DNA from: an uncultured Eubacteriales bacterium
GTDB taxonomy: Bacteria > Bacillota > Clostridia > Lachnospirales > Lachnospiraceae
Reading direction: 5' to 3'
Length of the DNA: 6,099 bases
NCBI GenBank assembly: GCA_949286775.1
Contig: CASEDW010000012.1
Location: 1 to 6,099 of the forward strand
Shown here: piece after piece, positions 1 through 5,407 of the stretch
Position numbering within the stretch: the stretch's first letter is position 1
Layout: each line of letters starts with the position of its first letter
Position numbers and translations under genes: made by a program
Notes under the pieces: model-generated
Databases searched by the model: none
What the model was told of the DNA's origin: nothing
The model's input: the letters and a program-made list of their open reading frames with translations, nothing else

Positions 1-329
1 GAGGTGATTTCGGCTGTCAAAACTATAGTATTTCCCGGATAGACAGGGCGTATAAAACGTATTTTATTTATTCCCGCGAAATAAGGAAGTTTTCCCTTGT
101 TTTTGGGGTCTGACATTATGAGGATGTCGGCTGCCTGAGCCATGCTTTCGACCAGGTATACGCCGGGCAGCACCGGTTTTTCCGGGAAATGGCCTTTGAA
201 AATATCCCACGACGGATCGACAAACAAGGTGGCGCAGACTTCATTATCCTCAATCTCAGCCTGGCTGACAAGAAGGAGAGGATCTCTGTGGGGAAGAATA
301 TTTTTAACTTCATCGTGATTTAATAACAT
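1..329 (-). CDS. fabZ: FabZ-like 3-hydroxyacyl-ACP dehydratase (3' end cut by window edge)
   Basis: Hot-dog-fold dehydratase that would remove water from a 3-hydroxyacyl-ACP to give the trans-2-enoyl-ACP, in the cytoplasm. Reading the minus strand from ATG at 329 gives 109 residues with no stop before the edge. Residues 11-20 (ILPHRDPLLL) match the FabZ N-terminal signature. Residues 46-50 (GHFPE) carry the expected catalytic His47, and PVLPGVYLVESMAQAA (52-67) carries the expected catalytic Glu61 on the central helix. FabZ is usually about 140-150 residues, so roughly the last quarter lies outside. GGAGG at 344-340 sits 10 nt before the start. It is divergent from the ACP/ligase/LuxE/LuxC operon, so it may be a pathway-specific dehydratase rather than the housekeeping copy. 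Family assignment is strong; the symbol could be too specific, since FabA/FabZ-like dehydratases of secondary pathways look the same. Confidence 0.9.
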   Translation of the reverse strand, partial: MLLNHDEVKNILPHRDPLLLVSQAEIEDNEVCATLFVDPSWDIFKGHFPEKPVLPGVYLVESMAQAADILIMSDPKNKGKLPYFAGINKIRFIRPVYPGNTIVLTAEIT

Positions 330-339
330 ATTTGAAATG

Positions 340-344
340 CCTCC
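340..344 (-). promoter_or_regulatory. Ribosome binding site of the fabZ-like gene
   Basis: GGAGG on the minus strand, 10 nt upstream of ATG at 329. It is the strongest Shine-Dalgarno match in the intergenic region and fixes the start. The other nearby minus-strand ATG (346-344) is out of frame. Confidence 0.7.
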
Positions 345-365
345 ATGGAATTCATTGTGTACGTA

Positions 366-374
366 TGGTATGAT
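366..374 (+). promoter_or_regulatory. Candidate extended -10 promoter for the ACP operon
   Basis: TGGTATGAT fits an extended -10 (TGnTATAAT) with one mismatch in the hexamer. The hexamer 17-18 nt upstream is poor (about 3 of 6 against TTGACA), which is tolerable for an extended -10 promoter. Transcription would begin near 381, giving a leader of about 60 nt before the ACP start at 441. The call rests on sequence match only. Confidence 0.4.
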
Positions 375-380
375 ATCATA
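369..380. repeat. Perfect 12-bp palindrome in the divergent intergenic region
   Basis: TATGATATCATA equals its own reverse complement. It lies nearly midway between the fabZ-like start (329) and the ACP start (441), and it contains the candidate -10 hexamer of each strand. It could be an operator for a dimeric repressor controlling both units, or simply two -10 elements abutting. AT-rich palindromes of this size can arise by chance, so the sequence is certain but the role is a guess. Confidence 0.4.
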
Positions 381-405
381 AAGATTAAAGTTAATATATC
401 GTCAG
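375..405 (-). promoter_or_regulatory. Candidate promoter for the fabZ-like gene
   Basis: On the minus strand, TATGAT at 380-375 is a 5-of-6 match to a -10. CTGACG at 405-400 is a 4-of-6 match to a -35, but the 19-nt spacer is longer than ideal. The -10 shares the palindrome with the opposing candidate promoter, so the two would be back to back. Weak, based on motif match alone. Confidence 0.25.
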
Positions 406-440
406 AATAAAATTAATTAAAATAAAAGAGGTAAAAAACA

Positions 441-683
441 ATGACAAATTTAGAAAAATACAACAATATTTTAAAGAGAGATCTTAAAGCGACAGACGAC
501 GAATTAAACGACGAAACCCTCGTTTATAACAGATATCCGAGATGGGATTCTGTAACGCATATGGATATGGTGAGCGATCTGGAAGAGAACTTTGGAGTTG
601 AGTTTGATACGCTCGATATTACAGGATTCTCAAAATATTCTCTCGGTATCGAAATTCTGAAAAAACTCGGCGTTCAGTTTTAA
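441..683 (+). CDS. Acyl carrier protein
   Basis: Small acidic carrier, 80 residues, the usual ACP size. It carries acyl chains as thioesters on a 4'-phosphopantetheine arm. The attachment site is Ser37 in RWDSVTHM (34-41), at the start of helix II. This resembles carriers from discrete biosynthetic or ligase-linked systems (WDSxxH) more than housekeeping AcpP (DSLDxVE). Helix II (SVTHMDMVSDLEENFGVEF) is typical, and predicted helices flank it. AAGAGGT at 426-432 precedes the ATG by 8 nt. It is the first gene of the plus-strand operon, 50 nt ahead of an AMP-forming ligase that may load it. A phosphopantetheinyl transferase is not visible here and must come from elsewhere. Confidence 0.93.
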   Translation: MTNLEKYNNILKRDLKATDDELNDETLVYNRYPRWDSVTHMDMVSDLEENFGVEFDTLDITGFSKYSLGIEILKKLGVQF

Positions 684-713
684 TTGATTATCTTTAAAAG
701 AATTCAGTTTTAA
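673..713 (+). repeat. 11-bp direct repeat across the ACP 3' end and spacer
   Basis: TTCAGTTTTAA occurs at 673-683, where it includes the ACP stop codon, and again at 703-713, exactly 30 nt later in the spacer before the ligase. This looks like a small local duplication. No hairpin or terminator is seen in the spacer, so read-through from ACP to ligase is expected. Confidence 0.5.
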
Positions 714-720
714 CACGAAA

Positions 721-725
721 AGAGG
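721..725 (+). promoter_or_regulatory. Ribosome binding site that sets the ligase start at 734
   Basis: AGAGG lies 8 nt before ATG at 734. An in-frame GTG at 725 would overlap this site and add only three residues, so the ATG is the better start. Confidence 0.75.
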
Positions 726-733
726 TGGCGGAA

Positions 734-2188
734 ATGATATTTTCGCTTGAAAACAAAAATCCGGATAAGACGGCGCTTTTGTCAGATACAGGCCTTGCTG
801 TAACGTATGGAGAACTGTGCCGTTTTCCGGAAGAAATGAAATGTCATGTAAAAGAGAGAAAGCTTGCTTTCTGCATGTGTGAAAATTCGCCGGGAGCCGT
901 CGCGGGATATATCGGTTTCATAGAAAATAAAACGGTGCCATTGATGCTCGACGCCGGAACAGGCGAAATTCAGATAAAAAATTTTCTTAATACATACAGG
1001 CCTGATTATATTTGGGCGCCGCTTTCAAAAGAGCAGGAGTTTACCGCTCTTTTAATGAGCGCGCCTGTTTTTAATGCCTGCGAATATAGTCTTTGGGATT
1101 TAAATAAGTCCGGCAATAATGCTAAGGAAAATGAAGAAGATAAGTCCTGCGAACTTCACCCTGATCTGGCGCTGCTTTTGGCAACGTCGGGCAGCACAGG
1201 AAGTCCTAAGCTTGTTAAGCTGACTATGAAAAATGTAGAGAGCAACGCTCAGGCGATACTGGAATATCTTCATATAGATGAGAACGAAAGACCGATAACT
1301 TCGCTTCCGCTTCAATATACATACGGCCTTTCGATAGTAAACAGCCATCTTCTGGCAGGGGCAACGGTTTTGATGACAAAATCAAGCTATGTGCAGAGCG
1401 GTTTCTGGGAGTTTTTGGAAAAAGAAAAGGCGACAAGTTTCGGGGGCGTTCCATATACGTATCAGATACTAAAGAAGATGAGAGTATTCAGAAAAGATAT
1501 TCCGTCAATACGATATCTCACCCAGGCAGGAGGAAAACTTCCGAAGGAACTTCAGGAAGAGATAGGCTTGTGGGCGGAAAAATTCAAAAAGAAATTCTAT
1601 GTAATGTACGGTCAGACGGAAGCAACCGCGCGTATGGCATATCTTCCGGCTGAAAAATGTCTTGAGAAACTCGGAAGCATGGGAATCGCCATTCCGGGCG
1701 GCAGATTTTATCTGATCGATGAAAAAGGCAGCGAGACAGACGGTATCGGCGTTACAGGAGAACTGATTTACGAAGGACCCAATGTCTTTATGGGATATGC
1801 CAATACAAAAGCAGATCTTTTGACAGGAGATGAAAATCACGGACGTCTTGAAACAGGGGATCTCGCGAAGAGAGATGAAGACGGCTTTTATTATATAGTC
1901 GGAAGAAAAAAACGTTTTATAAAAATGTACGGCATAAGGGTAAGCCTTGATCAGTGCGAAAATATATTAAAAGAAATATATCCTGAAGCCGAGATAATAT
2001 GCGGCGGATCGGATGACAATATCAAAATATATACGACAGATGAGAATGTAAGCCGATCGGCTCCTGAAAAACTTGCCGATATATTAAAGATGAGTCCTAA
2101 AGGATTTTCCGGAGTATATGTTGAAAAAATACCGCGCAATTCTGCGGGAAAGATAATGTATAAAGAACTTATGAAAGAGGAAAAATGA
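734..2188 (+). CDS. AMP-forming acyl ligase (ANL superfamily), likely acyl-ACP or acyl-CoA synthetase
   Basis: Adenylates a carboxylic acid with ATP and passes the acyl group to a thiol; the neighbouring ACP is the likely acceptor, CoA the alternative. The protein is 484 residues, somewhat shorter than most acyl-CoA ligases. Motifs in order: the ATP-binding loop TSGSTGSPK (151-159), LPLQYTYGLS (191-200), FGGVPYTYQ (236-244), YGQTEA (292-297), GELIYEGPNVFMGY (342-355), TGD (374-376), the hinge region GRKKRFIKMYGIRV (390-403) and PRNSAGKI (467-474) with the expected catalytic Lys473. All core motifs are intact, so it should be active. The substrate (fatty, aryl or other acid) cannot be read from the motifs. 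Its stop overlaps the next gene by ATGA, indicating translational coupling with the LuxE-like gene. Confidence 0.9.
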   Translation: MIFSLENKNPDKTALLSDTGLAVTYGELCRFPEEMKCHVKERKLAFCMCENSPGAVAGYIGFIENKTVPLMLDAGTGEIQIKNFLNTYRPDYIWAPLSKEQEFTALLMSAPVFNACEYSLWDLNKSGNNAKENEEDKSCELHPDLALLLATSGSTGSPKLVKLTMKNVESNAQAILEYLHIDENERPITSLPLQYTYGLSIVNSHLLAGATVLMTKSSYVQSGFWEFLEKEKATSFGGVPYTYQILKKMRVFRKDIPSIRYLTQAGGKLPKELQEEIGLWAEKFKKKFYVMYGQTEATARMAYLPAEKCLEKLGSMGIAIPGGRFYLIDEKGSETDGIGVTGELIYEGPNVFMGYANTKADLLTGDENHGRLETGDLAKRDEDGFYYIVGRKKRFIKMYGIRVSLDQCENILKEIYPEAEIICGGSDDNIKIYTTDENVSRSAPEKLADILKMSPKGFSGVYVEKIPRNSAGKIMYKELMKEEK

Positions 2189-3258
2189 TATCTGAAACAA
2201 GAGCGTTTCCCTTCGGGGAGGACAAAGAAGCAAAGGCAGCGCACTATACAGAGCAGATGCTGAAATTAACTGAATATCACAAAAAAAAGTGCGATGAATA
2301 CAGAAGGATGCTTGAGGCGGCAGGCTACGACGCGAAAAAAGTGAACCATTACAGAGACATTCCTTTTCTGCCGGTCGGCATATTTAAGGAATTGCGTCTT
2401 TCAAGTATCGATGATGACAGCAATATAAAGACTGTAACGTCGTCGGGCACGAGCGGACAGAGAAGGTCGCAGATAATTCTTGACGCTGAAACAAGGGTTC
2501 AGCAGCAGCAGGCTCTCGCAGCCATAGGCGCTGATTTTTTAGGAAAGAAGCGTATTCCTATGCTGGTCATAGACTGTCCTGCCACGATAGAAAAAAGAGA
2601 CAGATTCTCGGCAAGGACGTCAGGCATACTCGGGTTTTCCATATTCGCGAAAAAGAGGGTTTTTGCCCTCAACGACGATATGAGCCTGAACATGGAGGCG
2701 CTGGAAGGGTTTGTAGAAAAATATTCGGAAGGCCCTGTGCTTATATTTGGCTTTACTTTCATGGTATGGAGGTATTTTGTTCAGGAGCTTGAAAAACAAA
2801 ACAGAATGATAAATCTGCCGCAGGCATCTCTAATTCATGGCGGAGGATGGAAAAAGCTGATATCAGAGGCTGTTTCAAAACAGGAATTCGCCGAAAGATT
2901 AAAAGAGGTATGCGGAGTAAACCGTGTTATGGATTACTATGGCATGGCGGAGCAGACCGGAAGTATCTTCATGGAGTGCGAATACGGACATCTTCACTGT
3001 TCTGATTATTCGGCCGTATTATTCAGAAGGGCAAAAGATTTTTCATTATGCGAAAAGGGTGAAGAGGGTCTGATACAGGTTATGTCTACGATTCCGAAGA
3101 GCTACCCGGGACACAGCCTTCTGACAGAGGATATAGGGCGTATGCTCGGCGAAGACGACTGTCCCTGCGGCAGAAAAGGAGTTTATTTTGAAGTTATAGG
3201 GAGAGCACAGCATGCGGAGATTAGAGGATGCAGCGACACATTTGCTGCGGAACATTGA
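2185..3258 (+). CDS. luxE: LuxE/PaaK-family acyl-protein synthetase
   Basis: LuxE activates a fatty acid as acyl-AMP, holds it on its own cysteine and hands it to the LuxC reductase. The protein is 357 residues, near the roughly 370 of Vibrio LuxE. Visible: an N-terminal helical region including ELTEYHKKKC-type sequence (about 27-36), the nucleotide loop TSSGTSG (85-91), HGGGWKK (218-224), DYYGMAEQTGS (250-260), TEDIG (314-318), CPCGRKG (326-332) and a C-terminal GRAQHAEIRGCSDT (339-352). Cys349, eight residues from the end, matches the position of the acylated cysteine known near the C-terminus of Vibrio LuxE. The start overlaps the ligase stop by ATGA, with AAGAGG 4 nt before it. The 3' end overlaps the LuxC-like gene by 47 nt in another frame. 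Homologue of luxE by family; a role in light production is not implied. Confidence 0.88.
   Translation: MISETRAFPFGEDKEAKAAHYTEQMLKLTEYHKKKCDEYRRMLEAAGYDAKKVNHYRDIPFLPVGIFKELRLSSIDDDSNIKTVTSSGTSGQRRSQIILDAETRVQQQQALAAIGADFLGKKRIPMLVIDCPATIEKRDRFSARTSGILGFSIFAKKRVFALNDDMSLNMEALEGFVEKYSEGPVLIFGFTFMVWRYFVQELEKQNRMINLPQASLIHGGGWKKLISEAVSKQEFAERLKEVCGVNRVMDYYGMAEQTGSIFMECEYGHLHCSDYSAVLFRRAKDFSLCEKGEEGLIQVMSTIPKSYPGHSLLTEDIGRMLGEDDCPCGRKGVYFEVIGRAQHAEIRGCSDTFAAEH
3198..3203 (+). promoter_or_regulatory. Ribosome binding site for the LuxC-like gene inside the luxE-like gene
   Basis: AGGGAG sits 8 nt before ATG at 3212. It supports the upstream start, which makes the two genes overlap by 47 nt. The in-frame alternative ATG at 3263, 4 nt after the luxE-like stop, has only a weak site (GCGGAA) and would rely on re-initiation. 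Confidence 0.55.
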
Positions 3259-4450
3259 TGAAATGCCGATTGAATATGTGTTGGGCGATAAAGAAGACCT
3301 GCGAAATATGAGAAGTCAGAAGCCGATGCGCATATTTTCAGACAGAACGATTGAATTCCTAAGTGAAGTGTCTGCTTATCTGAAGGAAAAAAACAGGACA
3401 CTGTTAAATGGGGACATCGCGGCTTTTTATTTTTGGTTCAGGAAATCGCACCTTAAGACATTGCAGAGCAATTATGATAACGGATATCATATCGGAAGAG
3501 GCGTCAGCCTTCATTTCGCGCCGGGAAATATTCCCACGCAGTTCGCATATACGGCGGCAATGGGGCTTTTGGCGGGAAACTGCGTCATCCTCAGACTTTC
3601 CAGCAGGGAAACTTTTGAAGGAGCGATGATAATCGACGCGTTTAAACATGTGATCGAAAAAGATTTCCCCGATTTTAAAGGAAGAATCGTATTTATACGG
3701 TATCCTCATGACAAAAAGGTAACGGACATGCTGAGTATGCTGTGCGATGTACGTGTTATGTGGGGCTCTGATGAGTCGATAAACATTATCAGGCAGTCGA
3801 TAATTAAAGCAGGAGCCGTAGAACTTCCGTTTTTTACAAGAGATTCGGCGGCGGTATTTAACGCGGCTCAGATATTAAAGACGGACGATCTTTCGCCGCT
3901 GTGCAGAAACTTTTATAATGACACATATCTGAACGATCAGAATGCCTGCTCGTCGCCTCATATAATTTTCTGGCTTGGAAATGAAAAAGAAGTAAGTCTC
4001 GCGAAGGAAAAATTCTGGAAAGCGTTTGAAAATGTCCTGGATGAAAGAAACTGGGAGATTCAGGCGGAAACAGCAGTCAAAAAACTTACGTCTGCATATG
4101 TTGCGGCAACCTATATACCGCATCTTAAGATAATAAAAAATGACAACAGGATAGTAAGGCTTGAAATTCCAAAAGAATTTGAATCAATGGAAAAGCTGTG
4201 GGAATTTTCTGAGCCCGGCGGATATTTTATGGAAATTCAGGGCGAAAAGCTTGAAGATATGATACCGGCGCTTGGAAGAATATGCCAGACGGTAAGCGTC
4301 TTTGGAATTGATACAGCTGATGTCAGAAAAATGGCATTTGAAAACAGGGTAGAGGGTGTTGACAGGGTAGTTGAAGTCGGTCATACTCTTGATTTTGACG
4401 TCATATGGGACGGATTCGATCTGATTCAGTCCATGTCGCGGAAAATATGA
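3212..4450 (+). CDS. luxC: LuxC-family acyl reductase (acyl-protein/acyl-CoA to aldehyde)
   Basis: Reduces an activated acyl group with NAD(P)H to the aldehyde through a covalent thioester on the enzyme; aldehyde-dehydrogenase-like fold, cytoplasmic, expected partner of LuxE. Motifs: LHFAPGNIPTQ (100-110) and WGSDESI (184-190) in the cofactor domain, then NDQNACSSPH (241-250) with the expected catalytic Cys246 (Vibrio LuxC uses Cys286). Further conserved blocks are VSVFGID (361-367) and GVDRVVEVGHTLDFDVIWDG (382-401), the C-terminal block typical of the family. At 412 residues it is shorter than Vibrio LuxC (about 480), as is common for non-luminous homologues. If translation starts at 3263 instead, the protein is 395 residues; the first 17 residues lie wholly in the overlap and look poorly constrained. 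Gene order here is E then C, unlike the classical C-D-A-B-E. Confidence 0.9.
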   Translation: MRRLEDAATHLLRNIDEMPIEYVLGDKEDLRNMRSQKPMRIFSDRTIEFLSEVSAYLKEKNRTLLNGDIAAFYFWFRKSHLKTLQSNYDNGYHIGRGVSLHFAPGNIPTQFAYTAAMGLLAGNCVILRLSSRETFEGAMIIDAFKHVIEKDFPDFKGRIVFIRYPHDKKVTDMLSMLCDVRVMWGSDESINIIRQSIIKAGAVELPFFTRDSAAVFNAAQILKTDDLSPLCRNFYNDTYLNDQNACSSPHIIFWLGNEKEVSLAKEKFWKAFENVLDERNWEIQAETAVKKLTSAYVAATYIPHLKIIKNDNRIVRLEIPKEFESMEKLWEFSEPGGYFMEIQGEKLEDMIPALGRICQTVSVFGIDTADVRKMAFENRVEGVDRVVEVGHTLDFDVIWDGFDLIQSMSRKI

Positions 4451-4500
4451 GTCAAGGGGACATAAGTGCGAAGCACGTAAAAATCACGGCTGACACATAG
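4447..4500 (+). other. Possible 17-codon short ORF after the LuxC-like gene
   Basis: ATG at 4447 overlaps the LuxC-like stop as ATGA and opens a frame encoding MSQGDISAKHVKITADT, ending at TAG 4498-4500. The upstream site (CGGAA) is weak and the peptide resembles nothing I recognise. It may be a chance frame in a remnant spacer, or a coupling peptide. Listed because it fills part of the gap before the hydrolase. Confidence 0.12.
4466..4476 (+). repeat. Short hairpin in the 4451-4552 gap
   Basis: GTGC-GAA-GCAC forms a 4-bp stem with a 3-nt loop. It is flanked at a distance by GTCA (4451-4454) and TGAC (4491-4494), which could close a larger weak structure. There is no T-run, so it does not look like an intrinsic terminator. 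The rest of the gap holds no recognised element. Confidence 0.25.
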
Positions 4501-4552
4501 AAAGGCTCATTTGTCGGGTAACATAAAATATTATAGTAACAGCGGGATATAT

Positions 4553-5347
4553 ATGGAATTTATAGTAGAAAGAGAAAATTGTATATTGAAATGTGAAATA
4601 AGAGGAAGGGGACTTCCTCTTATTCTGATACATGGAGTCGCGAGCGACGCGAAATATTTTGAACAGGCGGCTGAAAAACTTGCGGATGATTTTTCTGTTA
4701 TTACATACGACAGGAGAGGCTATTCGAACAGCGCGGCGGATGCGAACGCTGACTATAGCGTAAAAACCCAGGCGGAAGACGCGTATAGCGTTATTAAAAC
4801 TGCCGGATTTGAAAAGATTGCTGTTGCGGGATGTTCGGCAGGCGGCATAATAGCCCTTGAACTCGCCTATGAACATCCTGAGATGGCAGAAAAAATGCTG
4901 CTTCATGAGCCGCCCATTGCGATGACAGAGGAGTACGCAGAAAAAATAGATGCCTGGCTTATCGAGCTTGAAGACGACGCGAAGAAGCGAAAGCTTACAA
5001 AGGCGATGCTTCATTTTTATAAAGCTATAGGCGGAACTGATCCGGGAGCAAAATCCCTGTCCCTTGAAAGACAGGCGCAGAATCTTGAAAATATGAAGAC
5101 TTTTCTTTATTATGAGCTGCATGAATTCCTGACATATTATAAAAAGCTAAAATCCGACAGAAAAATAAGCGTTGATACGACTATAGCCTCCGGAATGGAA
5201 GACGTAAATGGAATTTTTTCAGCGGCAGGTATTGAAACTGCGCGTATAATGGGAGTAAAATCCATGATGGTTCCGGGATATCACAATCTCCCAAACGAAC
5301 GTCCCGAAGTATTCGCGGATATCATAAAAAAGTGGAGAATTCAGTAA
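4553..5347 (+). CDS. Alpha/beta hydrolase, possibly an acyl-ACP thioesterase (LuxD-like role)
   Basis: Serine hydrolase of 264 residues with a complete-looking triad: Ser95 in the elbow GCSAGG (93-98), Asp217 in SGMEDVNG (213-220) and His244 in PGYHNLPNERPE (241-252). LILIHG (23-28) precedes the first oxyanion-loop position and YDRRGYSNS (52-60) is typical of the family. No signal peptide, so cytoplasmic. Substrate unknown. In lux operons the third component, LuxD, is also an alpha/beta hydrolase that frees fatty acid from ACP, so a thioesterase role is plausible by context. The elbow here is the generic GxSxGG type, not obviously LuxD. ATG 4553 (GCGGGA 5 nt upstream) begins exactly where family homology starts. 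An in-frame TTG at 4511 would add 14 residues of unconvincing sequence. The gene is 102 nt after the LuxC-like gene with no terminator seen between. Confidence 0.82.
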   Translation: MEFIVERENCILKCEIRGRGLPLILIHGVASDAKYFEQAAEKLADDFSVITYDRRGYSNSAADANADYSVKTQAEDAYSVIKTAGFEKIAVAGCSAGGIIALELAYEHPEMAEKMLLHEPPIAMTEEYAEKIDAWLIELEDDAKKRKLTKAMLHFYKAIGGTDPGAKSLSLERQAQNLENMKTFLYYELHEFLTYYKKLKSDRKISVDTTIASGMEDVNGIFSAAGIETARIMGVKSMMVPGYHNLPNERPEVFADIIKKWRIQ

Positions 5348-5407
5348 ATGGACGCAGTGAATAGTATTAAGCCTCAATGTATAAGTTTGATAAGAGGAAA
5401 AATATGA
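5348..5407 (+). other. Possible 19-codon short ORF bridging the hydrolase and apbE
   Basis: ATG follows the hydrolase stop directly (TAAATG) and the frame, encoding MDAVNSIKPQCISLIRGKI, ends in a TGA that overlaps the apbE start as ATGA. GGAG at 5333-5336 is 11 nt upstream. Exact bridging of the gap suggests translational coupling, but such short frames occur by chance and the peptide has no recognisable feature. Confidence 0.18.
5393..5397 (+). promoter_or_regulatory. Ribosome binding site of apbE
   Basis: AGAGG lies 6 nt before ATG at 5404, fixing the start immediately ahead of a clear lipoprotein signal peptide. Confidence 0.7.

Noticed and set aside
116..313. 65-codon minus-strand frame in the fabZ-like region
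   Set aside because: It is in a different frame from the FabZ-like reading, which has conserved active-site motifs and a good ribosome site starting at 329.
725..733. GTG start for the ligase, three codons upstream
   Set aside because: It overlaps the AGAGG ribosome site; ATG at 734 has correct spacing and a normal family N-terminus.
684..733. Possible terminator between ACP and ligase
   Set aside because: No GC-rich stem followed by a T-run; only trivial AT palindromes (around CTTTAAAAG and GAATTC) are present.
1505..1840. 111-codon minus-strand open frame inside the ligase gene
   Set aside because: Antisense to conserved ligase motifs including YGQTEA; Cys/Phe-rich shadow with no start signal.
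4511..4552. TTG start extending the hydrolase by 14 residues
   Set aside because: Family homology begins at the ATG at 4553; the extension is Ser/Tyr/Asn-rich without recognisable structure, and AAAGG is only 5 nt from the TTG.
4484..5122. 212-codon minus-strand open frame opposite the hydrolase
   Set aside because: Fully antisense to a gene with a clear catalytic triad; the translation is Phe/Arg/Ser-rich with no recognisable motif and no ribosome site, as expected of a codon-bias shadow.
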